From Cylicocyclus nassatus (lineage: Eukaryota > Nematoda > Chromadorea > Rhabditida > Strongylidae), in assembly GCA_958299035.1 (NCBI GenBank), contig CATQJL010000223.1, forward strand, positions 80,183,322 to 80,247,321: a stretch of DNA of 64,000 nt, read 5' to 3'. The position numbers and the translations under genes were made by a program. Below, piece after piece: positions 55,972 through 64,000 of the stretch (its first letter is position 1; each line of letters begins with the position of its first letter). The notes under the pieces are model-generated. The model did not search any database, was not told where the DNA came from, and saw only the letters and a list, made by a program, of their open reading frames with translations.

Positions 55972-56375
55972 AGGCAGTAGCTCGGCAAAACCGAACATCG
56001 CGAAATTTGATATGGAAGGTAGCTTGCATCCCGAACATCAGAGCAGGTCCGAGCGCACAGCATGCGCTCCTGCCTAGAAAACTGCTCCTAAACCCGTACG
56101 CGCAAGCCATTCTCACGCGCGATTGGACGAGCTTGCGATTCCCTTCCCATCGTCAGAGGCGGCATGCCGCAGTGCTATATGCACACATGAAGGTCCTGCA
56201 ACGACTCTACGAAAGTGTTCTACTCGTCCAAATTCAAAACAAAGGGCCTCGGGAAATGATGTTTTTTTTTTTGCCATTTTTGTGCTCTATAAAATGGTAT
56301 TCGGAATCATCGCGCCGAATTACCCCAGGTAAGCTAAAAAAAACTTCAGGTCGAGGGTTTGCCGAGCCACTGCCT
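55972..56375. mobile_element. MITE with AGGCAGT(A/G)GCTCGGCAAA ends
   Basis: The inverted ends at 55972-55989 and 56358-56375 match the family of the neighbour at 55147-55596. The arms pair only near the ends. The 169-codon frame crossing it is not a gene. Confidence 0.65.
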
Positions 56376-56484
56376 CTAAAGGCATTGACAGGAAATTGTC
56401 AATCTCTTGACTTCGATTACTTGTCAATGCGCCCTGGGATGTCATCCGTGGGTGGCAGGTAGGTGCTAGCCATACTTGTCTGAT

Positions 56485-56640
56485 TAGGTGTTATCGCATA
56501 GTGCAGCACGAAGGCGCCGAAATGAAAGTGCGTCTCAGTATACTGACTTATGAGCCCATGATGTCAGTGCACAGAACTTTGAAGGCCTGCTGGATTAGCA
56601 TCAAGGATCCAAAAAAGACGGAAGGAAATTTGCTATAATT
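56485..56640 (+). pseudogene. Penelope-like element, C-terminal scrap
   Basis: The plus-strand frame reads SILTYEPMMSVHRTLKACWI followed by DPKK, parallel to KILAHE..TPARKCLEAFWIHAKSPK in the Penelope-like element at 60.4 kb. That block lies at the end of the GIY-YIG endonuclease region. No reverse transcriptase is seen nearby. Confidence 0.5.
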
Positions 56641-56659
56641 CGATCCATGAAGCGCCGCA

Positions 56660-57445
56660 ACTCTCTGTGGATTTTAATATGCAGGTCGACCGGAATCTTT
56701 AAACAGAGCTAAAGGTACATGTCCTTTGGTGATCATTGCACTTCTTGTTGTTTCATCTAAGATAGGTCCTGGCTGTCCTTAATTCTACTTTGGCCTTCGT
56801 ACTAGTCATAGTCAAGCGTTATCGCGAGCTTATGTTAGTGGACAAGGAATGCATATTTAGTCGAAGTGGTCTTATTAGATGGGATGTATACCGTATTGAA
56901 GGACATAAAATGCTGATTCCAAACCTTCCTTCCTTATCTGCAGAACATTTATGGACGAGGAGTTATGAGCGCTTATTGGAGCAAAAAATTGAATGTGCAA
57001 GTAAGACAAAAATAGCCGTAATACTTTTTCTATCTCTTCAATGTAGCAGTGATAATCACAGAGCACTTTATTGAAATATACTCTAAAATCCTACTTGAGG
57101 GCTAGTAAGTTTTAGCAACTCACTTTATTCTAAATGCACATTCAATTAGTGTATTGCACATTCGACTTTCGATTCTCTGACGAAGGATAAACGTTGGTGG
57201 GTTTAGTAAAAGTTGTCAACATCTCGGTCTCTGATTGGACATACGACCCACTATTAATGATTCAAAAGATTACCAAATAGCCAACAACAAGTTGAAAATC
57301 TCACGAGAAGGTGATATATGTACTTACTTAGCAAGACGGTAACAATGATTTTCCGCTAGCTTCTAAATGTAAATGTGATCAAGATTACTCAATTTTTCGG
57401 CTAGATAAAAATTCGACCCCCGTTCTGAGCTTAATAATCGAACAT
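56660..57445. other. no gene seen
   Basis: An open frame at 56790-57074 is not recognised. Unremarkable otherwise. Confidence 0.35.
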
Positions 57446-57449
57446 CACA

Positions 57450-57560
57450 TGCAGAGGTGCGATAGGGGGAGTCGTGCCCACCAAAAGAGAAGGTGGTAGT
57501 GCCGGACACTCACCTCCCAAAAACTTCGACCGGTGGGGGGGGGGGGACGAACGAACTGAG
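57450..57560 (+). repeat. AAGGTGGTAGTGCCGG module with G-run
   Basis: Contains GAAGGTGGTAGTGCCGGACA, CTCACCTCCCAAAAAC and a G-run, matching 18840-19000. It sits just beyond the 3' end of the RTE element. Confidence 0.6.
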
Positions 57561-57687
57561 CCGAACTCACCCACTTTAATGTATTGGATGGAGGCCGCCA
57601 GGGGAGAATTTGTGATGAAAAATCCCCCCCCCCCCCCACGGGCATAAGTCGTAGGAGGCCCTTTTTTTTTATCTTTGCATTCTCCCA

Positions 57688-58395
57688 TCACTCGGGGTCT
57701 GCCGCTCTTGTCAATCTTTTCCATTCTTCTCGATTCAAGGCCTGCTCTTCTCTTATACCAAGCTCTCTCATATCTGCTTTGACTTTATCCAGCCATCTCA
57801 TCTTAGGTCTTCCTCTTGGTCTCTTCCCTGGCACTTCCACTGACATGGCCAATCTCGTAATGCGGTTTTCTTCTCTTCGGCTCACATGTCCATACCACTG
57901 TAGAAGTCTTTCTTGCATCTTCTTTACAATGGGTGTCACTTTCATTACGCTTCGTATAGTGTCATTCGGGACATGGTCTAGCATCGTTACTCCTGTGGTC
58001 CATCTCAGCATTCGTGTTTCCATTACACTGATCATTCTCTCTTCGTCACGTGTACATGGCCAGCATTCGCTTGCGCATAGGGCCGTTGGTCGAACTATCG
58101 TGCGATATATCAGGGACATCAGCTTTCTTGGCATCCGCTTATCACATAGGACTCCTGTGATACTTCTCCACTTCATCCACGCTGCGTTCACTCTACTGCT
58201 TATCTCATCGCGGAGGTTGCCATCTGCGGAGATACGGCTTCCCAGGTACTTAAAGGAAGTGGTCTTCTTAAGTTGCGTGCCTCCGATCTGGATTGTCCAG
58301 GGTGCCTGTGTTCCCAGTTCCATATACTCCGTTTTCGTCGTGTTCAGCTTCAGTCCATGCATCTCAAGCTGATCCTTCCACATCTGCACTTCCAT
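57688..58395 (-). pseudogene. RTE reverse transcriptase, C-terminal part
   Basis: A 235-codon frame covering the region after the catalytic palm: LKLNTTKTEYMELG, FKYLGSRISADGNL, AAWMKWRSITGVLCDKRMP, YRTIVRPTALCASECWP, MLRWTTGVTMLDHV and RPRGRPKMRWLDKV. This series is characteristic of RTE-clade LINEs. It ends at a natural stop near 57690. Its upstream neighbour in the protein lies at 59302-59441, beyond a MITE that inserted just before the sequence coding for MEVQMW. This part is intact. Confidence 0.93.
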
Positions 58396-58398
58396 CTG

Positions 58399-59298
58399 TG
58401 GCCATATTCATCAACGAACCCCGAGGGTTAAACTAACCCTGGAGGGTTAGTTTAACCCTGGAAAGCGTTTAACTCGCATTCATGAAACACAGGGTAGGCT
58501 TAACCCTGAGGGTTAAATCTAACCTTGAGGGTTAATTTTACCCCGAAAGCGACTAACCCGCATTCATCAACGAACAGTGAGGGTTAAACTAACCCTGGAG
58601 GGTTAAACTGACGTGATTCATCAGGGTTAATTTAACCTTAGCTCAGAGCAAGGTTGACTCTACCCTAACACTTCATACAAACAATTACTCGCATCTAATA
58701 GTTTATGGAAAACGATCAACGAGTATTGTAGTATTTAGTATTGGTTGTTGTTATAGTATTTAGTTTCGACTTCGTTTTATGTTCATATTCGAAGTACATG
58801 AAAAAATGACTTCGTTAGAAAAAGAATTCTAGCTTTGGTGACAATTGAATGCAACAAGATAAAAATGGCATTCCACTTTGACAAGTGCCAAAATAGAAGA
58901 ACTCCTTTATAATAACACGCATTGATTCCTAAAAGAGTAGCACAAGACCAGTATAAAACGAACTGCGCACAGGTAAACCTTACACGGCACTATTGCACAC
59001 ATGAAAATAAATTCACGCTGTAAGATTGGATGCTGCACAAGTATGCTAGAGATGTATTATAAAAACTGGTGTTAGAAGCTTATTCGTTCACCACGCGTAG
59101 CGACGCCTTAACCCTCCAGGGTTAGTTTAACCCTCAGGGTTGATGAATACGGCCACAGGTTCGTTGATCGATACGGGTAGATCGCGTTCCGTGGTAAACC
59201 CTAGCCTATGATTGATGAATACGGCCAATGAACCCTGAGGGTTAAACTAACCCTAGAGGGTAAGCTTAACCCTCAGGGTTCGTTGATGAATACGGCCA
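58399..59298. mobile_element. Harbinger-like MITE, 3-base duplication
   Basis: Ends TGGCCATATTCATCAACGAA and its counterpart TGGCCGTATTCATCAACGAA, flanked by CTG at 58396-58398 and 59299-59301. Near both ends are tandem AGGGTTAAACTAACCCTGG words that pair with each other. Two further inner copies of GATGAATACGGCCA (about 59145 and 59215) hint at earlier nested insertions or duplication. No transposase. GGCC..ATTC ends and a 3-base duplication fit PIF/Harbinger. The RTE frame is restored when the element and one CTG are removed. Confidence 0.88.
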
Positions 59299-59301
59299 CT
59301 G

Positions 59302-60123
59302 GAGTCTCTTCTGCTTCTTGCCAGTAGGAAAACATCGTCTGCGTACACGAGCGTCCATGGTGGTTGTCGTATGAAGCCGTCGACCACTGCATCCATGACT
59401 GTGTTGAACAGGAGCGGTGAGAGTACAGAGCCTTGGTGTACGCCGGCTCCAGTGGCGTACCGATGGGGGGCGGGGGGGGGGGGGGGGGGGGGGGGGCGCG
59501 CCCCCCCCCCCGAGAATGGGTCGCGAAATTTTTGAAAGTTATTTAAATGTGTTATAAAAATGTGCAAAGGACTTGTCTTTACTTGTAAGTAATTAAAATA
59601 ATTTTTAAAAAATTTTAAAAATACAAATTAGCCTTGTAAAAAAAATTTTTTCGGGGGCGTGGCTGACATCACGCCCCCTTTTTCCAGATTTTAGGGGTCG
59701 AGGACCCACAAAAACTCTCAGAAGCACCCCTAAAATTTTTTCGGAGCGCGTGGCTAACGCCACGCACTTTCATTCGAAAAAAAATTTTTGTCGCCCCCCC
59801 CCCCCCCCGAGCCGAAATCCTGGGTACGCCACTGGCCGGCTCGTATCTGGAATTCTTTCGTCGGTCCCGCTGCTGTCTGTACGTGGCTAGTAGCATTCTT
59901 GTAGATCATCTTCGTCCATTGCACGTACTCTTCCGGCACCTTGTGCTTTCGTAGTGCCCACCATATGATGTCGTGTGGTACCTTGTCGAACGCCTTCTCC
60001 AGGTCGAGGAACGCCGCATGTAATTCACATTGCTTCTCCCTGCTTCTTTCTATCATTATTCTGGCGGTATGGACGGCGTCTGTTGTGCTACAGCCCTTCA
60101 CGAATCCACACTGATTGGGAGCT
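59302..60123 (-). pseudogene. RTE reverse transcriptase palm, split by a hAT MITE
   Basis: Minus strand: 59843-60123 encodes APNQCGFVKGCSTTDAVHT, LDLEKAFDKVPHDIIWWALR and QTAAGPTKEFQIRAG (catalytic Asp in FLDLEKAFD). After the MITE at 59450-59834 the reading goes on in 59302-59449 with VHQGSVLSPLLFN and LVYADDVFLLA, so the YADD catalytic pair is intact. The MITE lies exactly between the motif A and motif B regions. Upstream the domain is interrupted by the Penelope-like element. Confidence 0.92.
59450..59834 (-). mobile_element. hAT-type MITE with 8-base duplication, second copy
   Basis: Ends CAGTGGCGTACC on each side; GCCGGCTC flanks it at 59442-59449 and 59835-59842. It is the reverse-orientation sister of 43221-43587, with the long G/C run now at the left. 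The palindromic GCCACGC words and A/T runs agree. Total 385 bases. Confidence 0.93.
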
Positions 60124-60188
60124 AGTTCTATGATGTTGTTGTTTATGATACTGAGCCGTGATCCGAGATTGTTAACAGTTTATTGGCT

Positions 60189-60215
60189 GACGTTTCGGCA
60201 AGTCGCCTTCTTCAG
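60189..60215 (-). ncRNA. hammerhead-ribozyme-like core, left terminal repeat
   Basis: Minus strand: CTGAAGA, a short hairpin GGC-GACTT-GCC, then GAAAC and GTC. This is the CUGANGA - stem II - GAAA order of the hammerhead core. Hammerhead motifs have been reported in the terminal repeats of Penelope-like elements. Stem III and the cleavage site could not be fixed by eye, so activity is open. Confidence 0.55.
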
Positions 60216-60439
60216 AGCCTGGAATGGACAGAACGACTTGCAAACTATTCGACCAAACGTCTCTGCAGCTATGCAAACAAAACTCTAAGACTTTGGTAGA
60301 CCGATAGTTGACTGCCTGACCTAACACTCACCTTTTGAAACGCCGATGGAATTCTGATGCCAGAGCGAGAGCAATATGGTTAAACGCTAATGGCACGGCT
60401 ATTTATAACGTCTTCGCCGGGTCAGAAGATCTGACCTAG

Positions 60440-60925
60440 GTACGGAGCGAGTTCACGAGTGATGGATAGGCATTCTTCCTTACGATTCATTTTAGGGCTT
60501 TTGGCATGGATCCAAAAGGCCTCTAAACATTTGCGAGCCGGTGTATGTGATTCATGCGCCAGGATTTTCACTGAGACGTCAAAATTTGTCTCCGCGTGTT
60601 TCAGCGTCCTGTGAGTGCCTAGTGGGGTGGAGGTTCGTGATCTATCCCTGCCGTCTAAGTGCTCTCTAATGCGAACACATAGCGGCCGCCGCTGTCTCGC
60701 CTATGTACTCGTCGCCGCAGTTCGCGCAGGTGATAAGATAGATGACCCCCGTCGCCATGCAGTCTCCGCACCTACCCTCAGGGCATATAATGCAATTGGG
60801 CGTAGTGCAGCCGCGATCATAGATGCGTTGCGGACCAAAATGCTTTTAAGGTTATTAGGGGGTGTTTCCACTATTGCAACTGTATTTTCCAGCCCACATT
60901 TCCTCAGACACTGTTGAAAGGCAGT
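60440..60925 (-). pseudogene. GIY-YIG endonuclease domain of the Penelope-like element
   Basis: Minus strand: a Cys-rich linker CIICPEGRCGDC, then GVIYLITCANCGDEYIGET (GIY-YIG in the degenerate form VIY...YIG), a frame change, then REHLDGRD and further VKILAHE..TPARKCLEAFWI to a stop near 60440. The nuclease would nick the target DNA during retrotransposition. The frameshift between YIGET and REHL disables this copy. Confidence 0.82.
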
Positions 60926-60927
60926 GC

Positions 60928-61710
60928 TCACTTCATCGGAAATATAGGGGATGCAGAAAGGTATGTGCTCGTTCTGTCTACTTCGGTACGGCGATTTTCA
61001 CCCCTCCTTGGTGTTCTACCACAATTTTCGTACCCATTGGAGGCCGCAATTTTCCGCGCAAGCGCCACTGATTCCACTCTTTCTTGCTGTCCACTGGAAA
61101 CACGAAGAGCTGTCCGGAACATATTCTTGATGATGGCTTTCTTTGTTTGACGCGGATGAGCTGATCGGAAATGGACAAGAATATTTTTATTACTTGGCTT
61201 GCGGTACCATTTTGTCATGCACACACCTGAGGATATATTAACCTGCACATTCAAAAATGGCAACCATTCATTGCTAGGCCTTTCCCTCGTGAGCTTTATG
61301 TATGCAGATTGCTCATTAAGTACTCTAAAACAATTGTCAACCTCTGCCTGTGTTGAACAGATTATGAAACAATCGTCAATGTATCTGCAATACAGCAATG
61401 GGCGGCATTCCAAGACTGGCGCTTCGATCTTGGCCATGAAGGCTACCGCAAGTGTAGGCGCTAACCTTTGTCCCATCGCCAAACCTCTTACTTGCGCGTA
61501 ATAGCTCCCATGCCATTTGAAAATGTTGCATTCTAAACACGCTTTGAGAAGTGTCATAAGCTGTGGGATTGAGACCCGTAAAGGTTTATGTTAGTTTCGT
61601 TACCCGTGAGAAGCTCAGAGACAGCTTGCAGCGCACGCTCATTACTAACGTTGGTGTAGAGGGCGCTAACATTAAATGATCCATGACACTGTTGCGATCA
61701 ATGCGTGGCG
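60928..61710 (-). pseudogene. Penelope-like reverse transcriptase, C-terminal half
   Basis: The main frame 60928-61557 has RGLAMGQRLAPTLAVAFMAK (motif B), CRYIDDCFII with the catalytic YIDD, LPFLNVQVNIS and YRKPSNKNILVHFRSAHP, the LPFLDV and YRK.T..... HP blocks that mark Penelope-type reverse transcriptases. Upstream, in a shifted frame to about 61710, SALYTNVSNE.ALQAVSELL corresponds to the first palm motif. The fingers are absent, consistent with 5' truncation. Confidence 0.9.
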
Positions 61711-61853
61711 CTCCAAAAACATATTTGTGTTGGCCAAGTGTGAAGGGATGAATCTGAGCAATTGCATTAGAATACAAGAGTTAGAGTTTTGTTTGCATAG
61801 CTGCAGAGACGTTTGATCGAATAGTTTGCAAGTCGTTCTGTCCATTCCAGGCT

Positions 61854-61880
61854 CTGAAGCAGGTGACTTGCCGAAACGTC
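61854..61880 (+). ncRNA. hammerhead-ribozyme-like core, right terminal repeat (mutated)
   Basis: Plus strand: CTGAAGC, GGTGACTTGCC, GAAAC, GTC. It is the inverted partner of 60189-60215, but the last base of the CUGANGA box is C, which should abolish activity if the assignment is right. Confidence 0.45.
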
Positions 61881-61989
61881 AGCCAATAAACTGTTAACAA
61901 TCTCGGATCACGGCTCAGTATCATAAACAACAATATCAACACCATGCCGAGGTTCATAGAGAGTTGCACATTTCATCAGTTCTATGATG

Positions 61990-62665
61990 CTTCGGAGTCT
62001 CGTTTCTAGTATTCGTTAGAAGATCTTCAGCGTGTGACTCGTTAGACGTATGGGACGATATGTGGAGCAATCGGCTATGTCTCCTTTCTTCTTCCATACT
62101 GAAATCGTTGCTTCTGGACAAATCGCGCGGCATCTTTTTGAATTTGATCATCTGATTGAGAAGCTGTGTCCAAGTGATTCCAGCTTGTCCGCACCTCTTC
62201 CAGAATTCGCTGGGGATGTCATCTGGGCCGGTTGCTTTGCCGTTCTTCGTCTTCGGCTATGGCTGCGCGAACTTCATCTTCTGTGATGTTTTCTACCGGT
62301 CCTTGTACCGTCCCAGCTACTATGGCAGATGACATTTGGTAGCTTGTAGATGCTATTCTCTCGAAGTGTGCTCTCCATCGTTCGCTTATCTTCTCTGGAC
62401 TTCTTAGAATTCTTCCGTACTCGTCTTTGATGTTGTAGAAGTGGCTTGTATCTTCTGTGGCTTTTGCTCTTCTCCTTGTGATTCGGTAGATATCACGTTC
62501 GCCTTCTCGAGTGTACAGCTTCTTGTAGAAGTCTGCTGTGTACGCTTCCTTCGCTTCTCTTACGCTCTTCTTTGCTGCACGTTTTGCGTCTACATATTTC
62601 TGATGATCATCTTCTAATCTTGTCTTCTGCCAGAGCTGGTATGCGAGCTTCTTACTCTTGATCAC
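61990..62665 (-). pseudogene. RTE linker and reverse transcriptase fingers
   Basis: Minus strand: a basic linker (AKKSVREAKEAYTADFYKKL, FYNIKDEYGRILRSPEKISE) leads into the fingers with WKKKGDIADCSTYRPI and LTSHTLKIF, followed by LRSIIEL at the edge of the Penelope-like insertion. In-frame stops at 62669-62671 (before the linker) and 62016-62018. The reading continues after the insertion at 60123. Confidence 0.85.
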
Positions 62666-62678
62666 AGCTTAAACATCC

Positions 62679-63803
62679 TCATTCCACCACCAAGTTTCTT
62701 TGTCGAGATCTTGGCTTTATTGGTTTTGTAAATCCCAGCAGGTTTCCTACCATTTGATGAACGTTCTTCTTCAGATTCGTCCAGGAACGCTCCGGTTCGT
62801 CTTCTAGGAGTGGTAGGGCTGATTCTATAGCAGCTTTGGATCGAGCGTCGTCTTTGAGCTTCCACCACTTGATGCGTATTCTGTCCTCCGTCATTGCCTT
62901 TCTTCGATTCTTGTCTGGGATATTCAGATCTAGAATCAGTGGTCGATGTTGTGGTACACATTCTTCGCTAGGGATCGCTTTGCAGTTCTTCACGTACTTG
63001 AGCTCCTTTAGTCGTACCGCCCAGAAGTCTATTTGCGATTTTCGATATGTTACTAGGTGATCGCTCTTCTTGATGAAGTAGGTGTTTGCCAACGCCAATT
63101 CATGAGCGGAAATGAACTCCAGAATTCGATCGACTTCTTCGTTGCGGATCCCATACCCGTGATTTCCGTGACTTTTACTCGCACCACTTCGCTGTTCACC
63201 GACATGGCTGTTAAGATCTGCTCCAATCAGTAGCGTTTCTTCTGAAGGTACACATCTGATGTAGTCATCTAGTTCTTGCCAGAAGCCGTCTTTCTCTTCT
63301 ACCGTGCAACCTGCTTGGGGTGCGTATGCGGTGACTACTCGAAGAACTCGCTCACCTACATGTAATGTGATGCCCATAAGCCGGTCACTCAATCGATCTA
63401 CACTTGTTATACTATCTCTTAACCGTTCGGAGATGACTATTCCGATGCCGTTTCTTTTGCTGCTTGTTCCTTTATATAGAAGCTTGAAGCCGTCTCCTAT
63501 ATCGCGTGACTTCTCACCCTTCCATCTGGTCTCCTCGATGCAGGCGATGTCTACTCTACGTCTTCCAAGAAGATCCGCCAGTTCTCGATGTCGCCCTGTA
63601 AGAGATCCGACGTTGACAGTGGCCAATCGAAGAGGAGAGAACTTGGATCGTTGATTGTTTCCATGATGAGCTAGCTTCTTCAACCGTCCCCGCTCACCTT
63701 GTTGGGACGGTAACCCTCGCTTATTGTTCGCATCTGTCGGGCTCAAATGCGCGTCGCCTCCGGGGAACGCCCTAGCTTTTACTCGAGAATCCTGATGAGA
63801 CAT
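62679..63803 (-). pseudogene. RTE apurinic-type endonuclease
   Basis: A 374-codon frame from an ATG at 63801-63803. It holds an APE-type endonuclease that would nick target DNA to prime reverse transcription: ATVNVGSLTG, CIEETRWKG (catalytic Glu), VVTAYAPQAG, LLIGADLNSHVG (Asp and Asn), SQIDFWAVR and QHRPLILDL (His). All expected catalytic residues are there. A one-base frame change near the end replaces the expected ETWWWN continuation with a stop; ETWWWNEDV can be read in the next frame just before the TAA at 62669. With linker and reverse transcriptase it forms one RTE protein of about 990 codons once the three insertions are set aside. Confidence 0.93.
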
Positions 63804-63910
63804 AAAAGAGCATTGTGATGCGAGGGGGTTTCTTCATCAGCCGGCTTGTCGCTTGCTTTCCTTTGGATCAGCAGCCTGACGCTGGATTCGTGGGCAGAGC
63901 TTTTTGCCAA
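63804..63910. other. RTE 5' leader
   Basis: Short sequence between the RTE start codon and the tRNA-like stretch, with no feature of its own. Confidence 0.4.
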
Positions 63911-64000
63911 AGAAATTATGCCCGCAGCGGAACCGAACCTGTGACCTTCCTCCCCGTAGTCAAGGGCACTAACCTCTCGGCCAGCTCTGCCGTAGGAGGC
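63911..64000 (-). ncRNA. tRNA-like sequence (Ser/Leu type) at the window edge
   Basis: Minus strand: A box TGGCCGAGAGG (63973-63983) and B box GGTTCGGTTCC (63929-63939), 33 bases apart. An anticodon stem CCCT/GGGG encloses TGACTAC, and an extra arm follows, as in class II tRNAs. The acceptor ends do not pair well, so it is a tRNA-derived promoter or pseudogene. It lies about 110 bases before the RTE start codon in the same orientation. Confidence 0.55.

Larger units (their letters stand above)
60136..61977 (-). mobile_element. Penelope-like element, truncated, with inverted terminal repeats
   Basis: Flanked by AGTTCTATGATG (60124-60135 and 61978-61989), a 12-base target duplication in the RTE. 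The terminal repeats of about 150 bases, 60136-60287 and 61783-61932, are inverted; a 45-base tail follows the right one. Between them on the minus strand lie the end of a Penelope-type reverse transcriptase and a GIY-YIG endonuclease. Terminal repeats in direct or inverted order, a short tail and a GIY-YIG domain are known features of Penelope-like elements. At 1842 bases it is 5' truncated. Confidence 0.9.

Noticed and set aside
55953..56462. 169-codon plus-strand open frame
   Set aside because: It covers the MITE at 55972-56375 and has no protein motif.
57584..58372. 262-codon plus-strand open frame
   Set aside because: It is the antisense of the RTE reverse transcriptase, which has all its motifs on the minus strand.
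59461..59512. Long G and C runs as a gene or G-quadruplex element of its own
   Set aside because: They are the variable homopolymer end of the hAT MITE, also seen at 43541-43573, and probably partly sequencing error.

Overview
The window looks like nematode nuclear DNA, most likely from a clade V strongylid (hookworm-like) genome. The main evidence is a complete cuticle collagen gene with a 59-base intron ending TTTTAG, a TATA box and an AATAAA signal. The transposon set also fits: a mariner end starting TTAGGTTGGTGCAAAAGTAA (the type known from the hookworm element bandit and from Hsmar1), an RTE-clade LINE, CR1/Jockey-like LINEs, a Penelope-like element, Helitron helicase remains and many foldback MITEs. 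The species call is inference.

The collagen gene (1451-2418) is the only intact host gene I can support. A few short minus- and plus-strand exons (31996-32412, 28581-28724, 27174-27314, 41729-41940, 37982-38134) may belong to host genes but are weak. Nearly everything else is transposon-derived.

Layout: 1-2.5 kb collagen and flanks; 3.6-4.5 kb a foldback element with a 9-base minisatellite in its arms; 7.0-7.7 kb a mariner transposase tail cut by a 500-N gap whose edges are SMART cDNA adapter sequence; 8.0-9.8 kb a dispersed repeat, duplicated at 23.2-24.1 kb and diverged at 29.3-30.6 kb; 10.0-12.2 kb a broken Helitron helicase; 12.8-15.6 and 20.0-21.0 kb two members of a TTCGAA-rich TA-flanked element; 17.0-18.7 kb a decayed LTR-retrotransposon pol; 21.0-22.7 kb head-to-tail repeats each opening with a mariner end, running into a second 500-N gap with adapter; 24.2-25.0 kb a mariner-like MITE; 25-42 kb mostly quiet DNA with MITEs.

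The right part is two transposon nests. At 42.1-48.6 kb a plus-strand LINE is split by a foldback (itself hit by a hAT MITE), a mariner-like MITE, an LTR retrotransposon with a 5-base target duplication (itself carrying a tRNA-Ser-derived insert and a foldback in its 3' LTR) and a small palindrome. A minus-strand LINE follows (48.6-53.6 kb), split by a Harbinger-like MITE. At 57.7-63.8 kb a minus-strand RTE LINE is split by a Harbinger-like MITE (3-base duplication), a hAT MITE (8-base duplication) and a truncated Penelope-like element (12-base duplication) whose inverted terminal repeats carry a hammerhead-ribozyme-like core. The clean duplications let the order of events be read from the sequence.
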